A stretch of 64,000 nucleotides of DNA from Pseudeuparius sepicola (Eukaryota > Arthropoda > Insecta > Coleoptera > Anthribidae), in the NCBI GenBank assembly GCA_963920635.1, contig OY987305.1, forward strand, positions 1,250,001-1,314,000, written 5' to 3'. The notes under the pieces were generated by a model. That model ran no database searches. It had not been told where the DNA came from and worked only from the letters and a program-made list of their open reading frames with translations. The position numbers and the translations under genes are program-made. Shown in pieces: positions 1 through 12,030 of this stretch (position 1 is the stretch's first letter; the number at the start of each line of letters is the position of its first letter).

Positions 1-1873
1 CATGGTGTCAAACCTGACGAACCTTCAATAACTATGCACGCTGCCGACGGTATACACACTCTTGACGTTAAAACGTTGAAAGGTGAAGAAATTTCACCTA
101 CAATAACCCTCAAAAATTCGGTGCAGATTTTACGGTAAACTCTGGGGAAAATTAACCTAACTTGTGTTATTTTGTTATCTTTTAGACCATCGGAAGGAAA
201 AATTGCTCCGCTAACAGCTAGAGATGTCATACCACCTGGTAGGCAGATATACGAGCTAGTTCTAACCTACAATTTCAACATTTCTAAAAGTTGCGAGGTA
301 ACCCCAAATATGGCGTTGTTAAGTGATATGTTGTACGAATCGGAATATGAGTCACAATTGTGGATGTTGTATGATACAAATAAGCAGTTGTTGGGTTGTG
401 GAGATGCCTATCCGCCAAAGGTAAAATAAAACAAAATTAACCCTTAATTTTAGCACAAAGTTGGCCGTGCTCGAAAAATGAGAAAGCTTTGACATTTTGT
501 TTTTTGACATTTCAGTATTCGGTGAAATTAGACAAAGGCGAATATGTGATTCGCTTGCAAGTGAGACACGATAAAAAAGAATATTTGGAAAAAATAAACG
601 AGACGCCACTATTGCTTCAACAAAAACTAAACACCAATATAACGTTAGATGTTTATCTTTCGTATTCACAAGCACTTGTCGGTGGTAAAAAAGCGGGTGT
701 AGTTCATAATTCAAACCCATTCGCTACTGTACCTTTGTATATAGCCCCGCTGACATCTGAAAAGTGAGTTTCAAATTGTAACCTTACAATTTTTTCATCG
801 TGGAATTTTAGGTTTCAGCCTAAAGCACACAATCCAGCTCATTATCTCACTGGGTACATTTCGTATGCTAAGGATGAGTGTGGAAAAAAGGTTGACACTT
901 ATCCAGTTAAATATTTCCTAACTGAAAGTGGTGCAACTAAAAAGTCCCCAAACGGAGCTTCTAATAATTCTAATTCCACTAAATTTGATGAGTACATGGA
1001 CGCTGTCAGAGAAATGTCGACTAGTTGGATACCAAAATTAGGTAGGCTATGCAAACAAATCTGTCAAATGTAATTGTTTTCCACAGCCTACTTGTTTGCT
1101 GTTGACAGCATCCTAATAGGTTGTTTTATTTTTAGATAGAGAAAATGCCGATAAATTGTTTAAGGAAGTGGAGTCGGCGACTCCGATATATTTCCCAGTG
1201 TTCTCGGCGTACCTGCAAGTTTTGGATCCGTTAGATAAAAAAATTCTGCCTAGTGTCAAGCAAAATCCGCAATTTAATGCGGAGGATTTGGACAAAGCTT
1301 TGGAAGTCTGTAACAAGGTGATCTCATTGGTTAGCGAGGAAAGTGTTCTTGCTCATATCGCGACGAAGACGGATTTAAGAGCCGACGCATCAAAGCTTAA
1401 AAGGTAGTTTGAAAGACAAAATGTAAGATATATTGTTATAAATAATTTTAGCCAAATGGAGCAGCAAAAAAATGTTCTGGTCGAATGTATAGCACGTAAA
1501 GGGACGATACTTTGTAGGTTAGAAAGTAACGATAAGTTGGCTCAAGTTTCGAACGTGTGGAAATCGTTGGTTAAGTTTGTGGATCCGTCAGAAGCGAAAG
1601 TAAGGTTAACTTTCGAATGTAGCATCGTAACTGATGATTTTATTGTAGGTCTTTACAACGCCAGTTTTATATTTCTCTATATGGCACGCTTTCGAGCACA
1701 AACAGTACGGGAGATTATTAAAGTATTTGTTGAAAATGCAAGAAGATAAGCCATCTGAAGAAACGGAGAAGAAGATAATAGAAGTTTGTGAAGAACTGAA
1801 ATGGACACATGCCGTAAGATATTTCGAGAGAATGCTGCCTTCGAAATTTCCAAATGCTTATCAGCCATTTTAG
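1..1873 (+). CDS. TPP2: Tripeptidyl-peptidase II, C-terminal part (7 exons, 5' end outside window)
   Basis: Exons read as 1-134, 186-420, 516-763, 812-1041, 1136-1403, 1452-1599 and 1649-1873 (stop TAG). Every junction is GT/AG and all phases agree, giving 495 residues. The reading carries family landmarks of the TPP2 C-terminal region: RDVIPPGRQIYELVLTYNF, LLYESEYESQLW, GCGDAYPPK, KGEYVIRLQVRH, and a final tail rich in W and aromatic residues (WTHAVRYFERMLPSKFPNAY). TPP2 is a giant cytosolic serine exopeptidase that removes tripeptides from peptides released by the proteasome. The subtilisin-type catalytic domain lies upstream of this window, so activity cannot be judged here. Introns are tiny (about 50-95 bp). 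The window opens mid-exon in frame 1. The identification is firm from motif order; the exact start of the gene is not visible. Confidence 0.95.
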
Positions 1874-2033
1874 AGAAATTATTAATTTTTGTAATTTACG
1901 GGTTTTTCGTACCTACGAGATTATTTTTTTCCAGCTGAAATTATCGTGACGGTGTAATTAAATTTTTACTTTTTTTATTAATTTTGATCGAAAAGCTACC
2001 AACTGTATTTATCTCCAGGTTAATCAATTTTAA

Positions 2034-2039
2034 AATAAA
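2034..2039 (+). terminator. Candidate polyadenylation signal of TPP2
   Basis: AATAAA lies about 160 nt after the TPP2 stop codon, in AT-rich sequence. Position and motif suit a poly(A) signal. No cleavage-site data are available. Confidence 0.5.
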
Positions 2040-3562
2040 GGAAATATTTAATTTAAAATGCTTTTTTATTAAATAATAACACAATATGTTGCCACAACGT
2101 TTATTCACATTTAGCTTATTAACGTTAACATTATACTTACCGAAAAAGCTCATTTTCACATTAAAAAAATATTCCTTATTTTAAATTTTGTCCTTACATG
2201 TAAATATCACAAAAAATACACTTAGTGGGTGTACCTTGTAAAATAAGACTAAATACTTTTAAAAATAAGTCAGTTCTAATAGTATCTATCTACTTATTAA
2301 CACTATATTACAAGTAGTGGACTGTTAGAATAAAATCTTTGGAATAGCCTTCGAGCAAAAACATTTGATTCCGACAAATAGTAGATTATGTCACAAGGAG
2401 TAGAACTGAGTGGCGAGGCCAGAGGTTGACGGCCGAACCGAAGATTCTACTCCGACATAATATTTTATCTTCAAGTGCATGAAATAACAAGAATCAAGTC
2501 AAATCGAGAAACTACTAATTATTTCAATGTTTGATACTATAATAGTAAGTTTATGAAAACGATCTTCAGAAGTGGTCAAAGTTTAACCAGTAAAAGGGTA
2601 ATTTATTTAATTGTATTTATAATTAATTTCATTTAAAATTATTGCGAGAATTAAATAAAAATTAAATGAATCATGTGGCATTTGAGATAATTTGTTTTTA
2701 ATTAATAAAAAAAATTGCGGTGCATCCATAGAGGTCTTGTTCAGGTGTTTCTGAACAGATTTGTATATAATCATCGGCCTCAGATTATTTCTATTTATTT
2801 ATCTAAAGTGACACTGATCTTTTTGACATATAAAAGCCATCATCGGCACCAACTTTTAAGAAAACTAATATAATATTTAATAATTATATCTTTTCTTCTC
2901 TCAATCGGAATGAATGGAAAACGATAATTAAATATTTACGGCGTATGTTGATAAATGAATAGTGATTTTTGTATAAAAAATATTTCAATTAACCTTATTT
3001 TTTGATGCGAGGCGAGCCGCTTATAAAATCACTTTGCGTGCCACGGCCTTTTGTGGGTTTTGTCTGCCGATATCCAAAAAGACGCATTTCAACCGTTTCT
3101 AGATAGAAACAAGCATGCTATTTATGTCCGCTTGAAGATAAAATTGCATTTTTTTCTTGCCGTGTCAAATGTCTTCAGGGGCTGCGAGAAAAAGGGGACA
3201 AAACACAACTGCAAGTCATAAAAAATATAAATACCGTATAAATAGAAACAAAAAACAAATTCCCTAAGATCGTATCACATGACAAATATTAAAATAAAAA
3301 ATGGAAATGTACTTCTGCTGACTGAACACATTTTTTTTATGTTGCCGCATATTTACATTAAAAGCTATTTAGGATTTCGCTAAAAATCCACCTAAAAACT
3401 GGTGAAGTGCATTTTTTGTCACCTGAGTATTGGATCCCTACTTGCCAATTTTTTTTTCTAATATACAAAATATTCACAAAGTACCACTTTCTAAGTTAAA
3501 ACAAGAAATTTGCAAGTTTTATAGAGCTTTCTAAAAATTTATCGGTAGTGGCAACATCAAAA
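2040..3562. other. AT-rich intergenic spacer between TPP2 and MSL2
   Basis: No exon-like reading was recognised. A bulged hairpin sits at about 2385-2461: its arms pair GGAGTAGAA with TTCTACTCC, extended by ATTATGTC/GACATAAT with a 4-nt bulge. A 13-bp motif TTTTATCTTCAAG near 2463 recurs inverted near 3124, which may mark a decayed inverted-repeat element. Nothing else could be assigned. Confidence 0.45.
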
Positions 3563-4420
3563 TATAGGGTGTTCGGAAATAATGCGAAAATACTTCAGGG
3601 GGTGATTCTATGCAAACGGTACAAGTTCATGTGACATTTTGCCAAAATCTCGATATTAGCGGAGTTACATAACCTCAAAGTTCGTCATTATGCCGTAACT
3701 TTTTTTGTATTGCACCGATTTTCTTCAAATTTGGTAACACACTTTTTACCTGTGTCGAGCTGTACTAGCGTATGAAAAATCATGAAAATGTGAGGGCGCT
3801 GAAGGTTTAAATGACCTAATATAGGCCACAAATTTGATGAGAATTTTTTTCTTTTATTATTTCAGAAAACTAATAATGCCACAATGTTCAAGATTAGTAA
3901 AAATTCTTACAATGAATATCGCTCAGATAATAATGAAAATTATTGTAACGGTAGCTAACAACACCCAATAATTAATAATGGCAAGACGTTTATTTGTTTT
4001 CAATACCTCCTTTGTTAGGAATCGGGAAGACTAGGCATTGCAGTTTTAGGCAAAAATGGTTTAGTTTATCAATATGAGACATCTATTTTCTGCTGATCTT
4101 GAATGTGGCATTAATTTTCTGAAATAAAACACAAAAAATCTGATCAAATTTGTGGCCTATAGTAGGTCATTTAGGCCTTTAAGGCCCTCAGATTTTCATG
4201 ATTTTTTGTATGCTAGTACAACTCAGGTGTACCAAATTTAAAGAAAATCTGTGCACTACAAAAAAGTGATGGCAAAATATTATTATAAGATGAACTTTGA
4301 GGTCATGTCACTCCACTAATATCGAGATTTCAGCAAAATGTCACATGAACTTGTACCATTTTTTTTCGTGCTTAGAATCACCCCCTGAAGTACTTACGCA
4401 TAATTTTCGGACACCCATAT
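3563..4420. mobile_element. Foldback (long terminal inverted repeat) element, about 0.86 kb
   Basis: The left edge reads TATAGGGTGTTCGGAAAT and the right edge is its imperfect reverse complement (TTTCGGACACCCATA). The arms stay complementary for roughly 280 bp on each side, through the CGATATTAGCGGAG / CTCCACTAATATCG segment and the GGCCACAAATTTGAT / ATCAAATTTGTGGCC segment. The centre is about 280 bp and AT-rich. No transposase reading was found, so this is a non-autonomous DNA element of the type that recurs through the window. Confidence 0.75.
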
Positions 4421-5224
4421 GTACAGAAAATTTCAGGGCAATTTTCTATTTTTCTTAGAAACCGGTACAAAATATTATTGCTATGAACTTATAATTTTGG
4501 CCCACGAAATTATCAATCAAAAATTTATAATTACTTAAATAAAATTATCGTACAATCTTATGGAGCACTAAATACAGATATGTAGGTATAATACGATTTA
4601 ATAATAAAAAATATTTTGTCATATGAATTAATTTATATACAATAGTATATATGAGAAAAAACGATAAATAAAACAAGCATAAATGCAAAATGCTTAACTA
4701 AATACTATACGCAATAATGAAGAGAATGAATAATTAAATAAATAAAAAAATTTAATTTTCTAAATCACGGTTCTAAAAAAATTAAAATAAAAATTTGTCT
4801 AATCCCACTATAAAAATATTTTTTAAGGGTGACTTATAGTTTGTCTCGTGCCGAAACACGTTTTTTTCAAATACTTCATTTTATTCAAAATTTCATGCAG
4901 TGCTAGTTTGAATTTTGTAATTCGAGTAATTTAATTAAGTTACTTCATGTAAAATTAAGCATTTGAAGTAAGTAATTAAATTAAATTATAATAGATACCA
5001 CAAAATTTTTGCGAAAGACATGTTTCGACAACCGTCAGACCACACCTTTAAAGTAAAATTGATAATAACCTTTAAAGTAAAATTGATAATAGTTTGGCAT
5101 GAAAGAATGCAAAAAAACCTCGTGCAAGAAAAATAAATACAAAGTGAGAACTAATTCTTTATCCGAGCGCAACACAGTATCATTCACAGTCAGGCATGAA
5201 CAACATTGTGTTTGCGTCCAACGG
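4421..5224. other. Intergenic sequence and likely MSL2 3' UTR
   Basis: AT-rich sequence between the foldback element and the MSL2 stop codon at 5225-5227. A minus-strand AATAAA (plus TTTATT at 4880-4885) lies about 340 nt beyond the stop and could be the MSL2 poly(A) signal. A 27-nt segment ending in TTGATAATA is tandemly doubled at about 5043-5091. No gene was recognised. Confidence 0.4.
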
Positions 5225-8200
5225 TCATACGACCGTTATTTCCGAGTCTTCGTCCTCCTCATTTATCGTGTAGGGTATCAAGTCTGACGCCATCAACGTC
5301 TGAATCGGATCGAATCCATTCAGCACTAAAACCGATTAAAGTCCATTCACTACTGTCCGTAACCTAAATGACTGTAAACCCTCCGTACAAATACTCACAC
5401 TTGTAAGCCTTGAACTGTTGATTCAACGGTTCGGTCGTCGTGAAAAACTGTGTGTCCAATTCCAAACCTTCTAGTTTGACGCTTTGCATCGAATCCTGAG
5501 CGATGACATTCATAGTAGGCTGTGGAATGGTTGCTTGAGCGATCGGCGCTGCCGGCAAAGCAGGCTGCGGTTGGGGTTCTGGTTGCGGCGGGAAAATTTG
5601 AATCTGCTGAAGCTGAAGTTCCGGGATATGCGGAACGACGATTTTCGGGGTTTCCAATTCCGGAATGTATGGCATAACCTAGATTTTTTTATTTTTGAAT
5701 CAATTTCACTTAAAGCTTGGATGAAGTAATTTACCTTGTTACCATCAGGTCTATGGGGATTTCGACAGCCTCGGCATTTACAATCAATGCAGGCTTTGCT
5801 TTCGACATAACAAGGGCATCTCTGACCGCAACATGTCAATTTTCCAGGAGTTGCAGTGGCATTTCCGCATCTACAGCCTTTTTTGGGTTTTGTGCAGGGC
5901 TTTTTGAAAACAGACTAAAAAATAATAATAAACTCTATAGTCTGTCAGTTGTTAAAAGACGTTTCTACTACACATAAGTAATTAAGTCTCTTACTCTAAG
6001 TAATTTGTTTAAGTAAGTAATTTAATTAAGATTCTTGCCTCAAATGCTTAAATTGCTTACTTGCAATTAAATTACGTACAAATAAAATTTAAATTATAAT
6101 TTAGGAATAGATTATACAGGGTGATTCACGTAAGTGGTTCATTAGAAGTTTACGGGAAAGGAGTGTGAATTTTGATTTGAAATTTTGGTTACTTATATAA
6201 CAGGTTGTAAACTTTCTTTCTAAAATATTTTCAACTTCCGATCACTTCCGGTTATACCGGAAGTCGATAGCAACTTTGTTATTTCAAATAGAACACCCTA
6301 TATATTATTACACCATTTGGTTCCCTATTAAATTCCAAATCTTTTTTCTGAATATAATGTGTACCCTATTCCAAACCCTTTTCGATATTCGCAAATTTTT
6401 GATTTTTTTTTAGTGTTGCAGCCATCGACCATAATGATGATAACTTTGACATTTATGAATCTGGAAAACTGAAATTTTGGACTGTCGTAGGCGAAAGTCT
6501 ACTTTATCAAATGGTCTGTATGCCATTTCAAAATATTGTACAGGGTGTTCGGGAAAAAATTCCCAATATCAACATCGAAAAATTGAAAAATCTCATTTTT
6601 TCAAATAGAACCCATATTTTTTTATTGCACCATTGAAATGCTTGTGAAAAGACAGTTCAAAAAGATATAACTCACTATATGTCTAAATGAAGAGGTTGCT
6701 TCATTATTACGCAAAATACGTATTTTTGCTGCTCCATATCAAGAACAACATAGATTTTTCATTAGTGATTGTCATTTATTGTGTTCCATACAATAAAATA
6801 TTAACTGTTGACAAGAATGGCTCGAATTAACTATTCTAACGAAGATATTTTGAATATGTTTTACACTCATGGAGAATGTAGAAGAATTTTAGAAAAAACA
6901 ATTAGAATTTTTAATGCGGAAGGCATTTACATTTACCACCTTTGACGAAAAGAAAATTCAGAAAGTTCGAACGAAATTTCATAGTCCATGACAAGGTCCA
7001 AACAAAGAGAAGCAAATGTAAATAGGTAACAGGTATATAGCATAATATGAATAAAGTGTTTTACTTATACCTATGTAGTTTCTTGTTTTTTCTTCTAGTA
7101 CCTATTATTATGTAATTGTTAGTATTATTTAATTTTGTATTGTTGCTTCTCAGGGAAAAAATATTATTAAATAGCTCTTAACCTGGTCATATAATTACGT
7201 TATTTCATTTTTCATTGCCCCCTATAAAGTGACGCTCCTTGAGAAATGGCATCTTTGATGATACAGAGCAGAAAAATACGTATTTTGCATAATAACGAAG
7301 CAACCGCTTTATTTAGACATATAGTGTGTTACATCTTTTTGAACTATCTTTTCACAAGCATTTCAATGGTGCAATAAAAAAACATGGGTGCCATTTGAAA
7401 AAAAATGAGATTTTTCATACAGACCATTTAATAAAGTTGACTTTCGCCTACGACAGTCCAAAATTTCAGTTTTCCAGATTCATAAATTTCGAAGTTATCA
7501 TCACTATGGTCGATGGCTGCAACACTCAAAAAAATCAAAAATTTGCGAATATCTCGAAAAGGGTTAGGAATAGGGTACACATTATATTCAGAAAAAAGAT
7601 TTGGAATTTAATAGGGAACCAAATGGTGTAATAATATATAGGGTGTTCTATTTGAAATAACAAAGTTGCTATCGACTTCCGGTATAACCGGAAGTGACCG
7701 GAAGTTGAAAATATTTTAGAAAAAAAGTTTACAACCTGTTATATAAGTAACCAAAACTTCAAATCAAAATTCGCACTCCTTCCCCGTAAACTTCTAATGA
7801 ACCACTTACGTGCATCACCCTCTATAGACCCTTAAAAAACTGAAGACGAAATGTATTTTGTGATACCTTTTCATTTAAATCCTTGGGTTTACTCGAACTC
7901 CCTTGTGTTGCAACCTTTGCACCCCCCGTAGGTTCCTTCGGTTTTCTTTTTATGGTAATTTTATTCCCACTTCCAGGATAAACAACCGAATACAAAGAGG
8001 ACTTATTCTGCTGCGAAATATGTAAACTTTTCGAAGTTTCCGCATGTACTTGAGGGGCTACTGGCGCAGGTTGAGTTTGTATCGGTGTGGGGAGGCTCGG
8101 GGAAGAACAATTTGTATAAACGCAGGGAAGTATCGAGTATGTGGATTTCGGGAGCCCCCCTTGGCTCTTGTAGTCGTCTTCAAATGAGGCGCCCTCTTTT

Positions 8201-8868
8201 ATTAGTTGGATTAAATTACTCGCGCCTCGCTCAAAGCCCGTACCTACAATGTATCAACAATTTAAGCAATGTTTGAAAAAACGCAGAGGTTAAGATAGTT
8301 AATTTGTCAGCTGTCACGTTTCTTGTGAAATAATTTAATTGTAACTTATTTGAGTACTAGTATTTTTCTAGCAAAATTGATATGAGACCTGTTTTGACAA
8401 CTGACAAATTACAACACTTGATGGTATTTGTTTACTAAAACGAAAGTGTCAAATCTTACCTGGTTGGGAAGCCTGAATCCCGATACACTTAAAAATAGGA
8501 GAACGAATCAACGTCAAGCACATTCTTTTATACATTTGCATAAGAATCCGCAAACTTTTGTTCTCACTATAGTCCTCTATTTTACAATCTTTACAACTCT
8601 CGCAGGCCGGTTTGATTTTCTTCCTACCCCCTTTGCATTTTTTGCACAAATGATGTTGGCACTGCCCCCTCGTAGGCGTCACAGGTTCGACTAACAAATT
8701 CGAACAAACTACACAACACAGCGAGTTCCGAAGGTACGGAACCAACCGATACAAATCCTGCCACGAATTCGGATTCTTAGGGTCCGACTTCAGCACAATC
8801 TGAGTGGTTGTCACGTAGAGATTCGTCGAGTTCATCTTTGTTTGGGTCGGTTTCTCCTTTGAAGTCAT
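5225..8868 (-). CDS. msl-2: MSL2 E3 ubiquitin ligase (male-specific lethal 2 homolog), 5 exons
   Basis: Minus-strand exons 8868-8460, 8243-7867, 5914-5735, 5678-5399 and 5325-5225 (stop TGA) join with consistent phases into 448 residues. Residues about 13-50 match the MSL2 start (NLYV...SDPKNPNSWQDLYRLVPYLR). A RING follows, with zinc ligands C52/C55, C70, H72, C75, C78, C89 and C92. Exon 2 carries the LIQLIKEGASFEDDY...GLPKS segment. Exon 3 encodes the CXC domain (residues 263-322, 11 cysteines, KGCRCGNATATPGK...CCGQRCPC). Exon 4 is rich in proline and glutamine, and the tail is acidic (NEEDEDSE). The family protein binds DNA through CXC in the MSL complex with MSL1/MOF and ubiquitinates histone H2B. 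At 448 aa it is shorter than fly (773) or human (577). An upstream ATG (8868) or Met12 (8835) could start translation. Reading through the last donor would give an alternative C-terminus ending FTVI. Confidence 0.92.
6113..7826. mobile_element. Long-TIR DNA transposon remnant in MSL2 intron 2
   Basis: The element starts TATACAGGGTGATTCACG and ends with the inverted match CGTGCATCACCCTCTATA. Both arms contain the ACTTCCGG-TTATA-CCGGAAGT module, the block starting GAACACCCTATATATTATTA, and the GTCGTAGGCGAAAGTC block. Arms run about 0.6 kb. The centre carries a broken helix-turn-helix transposase start (separate entry). A second, closely related copy sits in FRMD5 intron 6 at 56799-58497. It fills most of the 1.95 kb intron between the MSL2 variable exon and the CXC exon, and it is transcribed with the gene. 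Confidence 0.8.
6817..7010 (+). pseudogene. Degenerate transposase N-terminus (HTH remnant)
   Basis: From ATG 6817 the reading is [19 protein letters not shown] and on, which resembles the YSNEE...MxFxYGEC start of the DUF4817-type helix-turn-helix found on mariner-like insect transposases. After about 30 residues the similarity continues only in another frame ([19 protein letters not shown]), recalling the usual R-P-x-R-R-x-F pattern, so at least one frameshift has occurred. No DDE catalytic part follows before the right arm. The family link is tentative because it rests on short motifs. Confidence 0.45.
8301..8410. repeat. 110-bp inverted-repeat element in MSL2 intron 1
   Basis: The left end AATTTGTCAGCTGTCA and the right end TTGACAACTGACAAATT are reverse complements with one mismatch. 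They enclose about 75 bp of AT-rich sequence. This is a small MITE-like element 50 bp from the exon 1 donor. The same TGTCA/TGACA ends appear in the palindrome near 62.6-62.8 kb. Confidence 0.5.
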
Positions 8869-9479
8869 GTTTGGGTCGAAATAACGTTGTAGGTTATAAA
8901 ATCTGAAAAGTTGGCGAAAAAACGCGGAGGGGGGCCTAAGCGAAGAACAAAGCCAGAGGCGAAGTGGAGGACGAACAGTTACATAACATTTTTATGAACT
9001 AACGATTGTTTTGGAAAAATTTGAGGATTTTTTCTTTTTTCGAGGATTGTTGTACGTTTCACTGCCACTCGTTTTCTTCCAAAATATTTTGATTTTATAT
9101 TTTTAGCGGACAGCGCCATCTGGCGTCGAGAAGCGACACTTAGAGGCTACGCAAGAATTGATTTTTTTTTCGCCATCTATGAACAAGTAGTCAAACTAAT
9201 GTATGAATATTATCCACCAATAACTTGTGGCTCTATCTTGTGCTCAATAGTGGAACTATTGTATGAATGTTGCCGAGATTGTAATTCATACTTTAGTTCG
9301 CCACGTCTGTAATAGATGGCACCACTAATATTGTCTTGACCTCAATATTGCAAATTAGAGCTTAAATGGATGTATTAATATTTTTAACATTTTTTAATAT
9401 AGGTAAATAGGTAAACGCCACTAATTTCAACATTATTGTTACTTAAATTATGAGGGAAGGAAAAGAAAATGGAAAACGT
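8869..9479. other. MSL2 5' flank and spacer
   Basis: This stretch lies immediately upstream of the MSL2 start codon (minus strand), so it should hold its 5' UTR and promoter, but no recognisable core element was found. At about 9110-9340 there are repeated GCGCCATCTGGCG / GATGGC-type short motifs and three TGTATGAAT-like segments, resembling degenerate repeat debris that also appears at about 41.3-41.5 kb. No exon was recognised. Confidence 0.35.
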
Positions 9480-11501
9480 ACTTGCGACATTTATTTCACA
9501 ATTAACTGTTTATTAATATGTAAAATTCTAACATTTAGCTACTCTAACATATCCAGTGAATAAAAGTTACTGGAGCGTTGTCAAATTAGAAAATTGTTTT
9601 TATCGGTGTTATCTAATAAAAGTGGAAAAGTAAAATCTATAAGTACATCAATATATAAAATATAGGTAGGTAGGTATACTTATCCCTAAAAATATCTTAA
9701 TTAGTAAATAGTAAAGATTATTCATTAGTCATTGCCTTCTAAGAAAAATATATATCAGTGCCTAATCAAAATATAACATTACAGGATAGGTAATATAAAA
9801 TTTATAATAATCTAACATCAGTCTTAGTAACAGATAGAAAATAATCTGGCGAAAGATACCGCCTTTTGTTTTAAAGTATAAAATAAGATGCTCGAATAAC
9901 AAATGATATATTTACAAACAAACAATATTTGATAATAAATATATTTTTCATCACGCAAGTTGATTTGCACTTAATAATAATTTATAACACTTGTCCACAC
10001 TAATTTAGAAAATAATCTCTATCAGAAAAATATACTAGACCAATTTTAAAACAAATAATCCAAGCTCCAACACTATTGTACTTGTTCGTAAATACGTTTT
10101 GAAAATTTATTGTACTATGGTATATTTTTGTAGATGTATTAGGAACAACATTAGCCCATCGTATTTTAGAATAAATATTGATAATTTTGTATACAACATC
10201 TAGTCTCAATTAGTTATGATAATGTAAAATAAAAATGATTAAAGACTTTGCTTTCCGTAGCTTTAGAAAAATATTTGCGTCAGTACACACAAAAATTCAT
10301 TTAGTTTTATTATGCCTTCCAAGAATTACAATGCATCAGAAAAAATCTTTAAGTAGTTTTATTTTTGGATTTTGAGTATTTGCATTCAAGGCCTGCGTAT
10401 TAGGTATCTTATCTCTTTTTTATTTAATATATAGATATAAGTGTAATGTGTGAGTCCAAAAATATGAAGCAAACAAGTTTGTATCATTATACGCGGCTAT
10501 TTTAGCAAAATAATTTCTATAGCTTCATCAATGAGTAAATTTCATCAAAGGACTTCTTCCCGGACGGAATATATATTTTATTTTTAATTTTCATTTTTCA
10601 ATTTAGTTTGTAAAAGTATTTAACAAAGTTCCTCCATTTTTATTTAAAAAAAAAAAACGCATGTAATATTGGGTGGTACTTATTTATTAATAAAAACTGA
10701 GTACGTGCTCGTAATTGCATTTTTTGACGGATGATATATATTTAAGTGTCATTGCACTGTCTACCTAACAAAATAAAAAGTTACCTACAAGTTACAAAAC
10801 CTACTACTGAAACGGCTTTTAAAGTGGAGAACATATTATATATAGAAACAATTTCAAAAATATTATGCGAAGTATGCCTCATGTTCAGTGGTTGTGTTTA
10901 TACTTAAGTGGTCTTTTAATGTTCTTTTTAATGCTCCTAATTCCTAATGTATCTGACCTGACGGATGATTTGTTAATTATTGTAAGCATACTACCGTAAC
11001 CGTTGGTTTCCTGTTTTCAACGTCCACTGTTCACTAGGCATTTCCACTCCACTCGGTGTATTTAATTATGTGCCGATCACGCTATAAACCATTTTTTTCT
11101 CGGCGATAGTTAAATATAATAACAATAATTAACCAGTTAGTAGGTTATTTTTTACCGGCTATTTGGGTTGCTGATCGGTTACGTTGCCCTCTGGGTGTTT
11201 GTTGCACAATTTTTAACACATTCCTCACAGAAAATTAGGCAGGCCAAAGAACTGAATTTGCCCCTCTAGCTAACAGTAAGTTTGATTTTACTATCCACTT
11301 CCTTCACTCTTTGGACGGAAAAACGACGGAACGAAGTCGAAATGTTTACTTCATTTTCATTTATTAACAATTTCGAGTGGATTTATTTGAAAATTGCCAA
11401 TAAATACCTAGATTATAAGTAGATAAGCTATGCCCGTTTTAGACCACAAGCCACATAATCTCGTTTTTCCGATCCAACTTTATTACTCACGTGACGCAGT
11501 T

Positions 11502-12030
11502 TATACAGTGTGTCCCAATTTGATACTGGACACCTCAGAACTATATGAAGGACAAGGAAAACAAATGGTCTCTATTATTTTATTGGTAGTCCCAAGGGAG
11601 AGTATCTCGCAGGCGGTGATATTTGGATGGGGTAATTATTTTATGGCTGGCTATGATTTTTTAAAATAGTTAATTTTCAAGAAACCCTATTAGGCATTTT
11701 TTTACGACAAAATGTTATTAAGACTGAATATGTACAGCACTTGCGTGGTGATTCAACATTTTGACCCATAAAATGGCTTTTTTCGATCTGTAGCGAACAA
11801 CACGCATAATTTTAAACTTTTGGTCAATACAAATTTTAATCTAAGTAATTACTCACTTTTTGAGACAAAAATTATTTAAAAATATTTATCGCAATGGCCG
11901 TTATTAGCATTTGCGCAAAACACTGGACACTTTTCTAAAAATCAAAGTAGGCCTAGCCTTGTGAAATTCTGAGAATCTACTTAGTTTTTTATTCTGAGGT
12001 GTCCAGTATCAAATTGGGACACACTGTATA
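11502..12030. mobile_element. Short TIR element (0.53 kb) downstream of CaMKI
   Basis: The ends are perfect or near-perfect inverted repeats of about 39 bp: left TATACAGTGTGTCCCAATTT..., right ...AAATTGGGACACACTGTATA. The ends begin with TA, as expected for mariner/Tc1 target duplication. The interior has no coding capacity. The TACAGTGTG terminus resembles that of the transposase-bearing element at 42775-44715, so it may be mobilised by a related enzyme. Confidence 0.75.

Noticed and set aside
352..720. 122-residue minus-strand frame
   Set aside because: Lies antisense to TPP2 exons 2 and 3, crosses their intron and has no recognisable motif.
8428..8694. Plus-strand frame opposite MSL2 exon 1
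   Set aside because: Antisense shadow of the RING exon.
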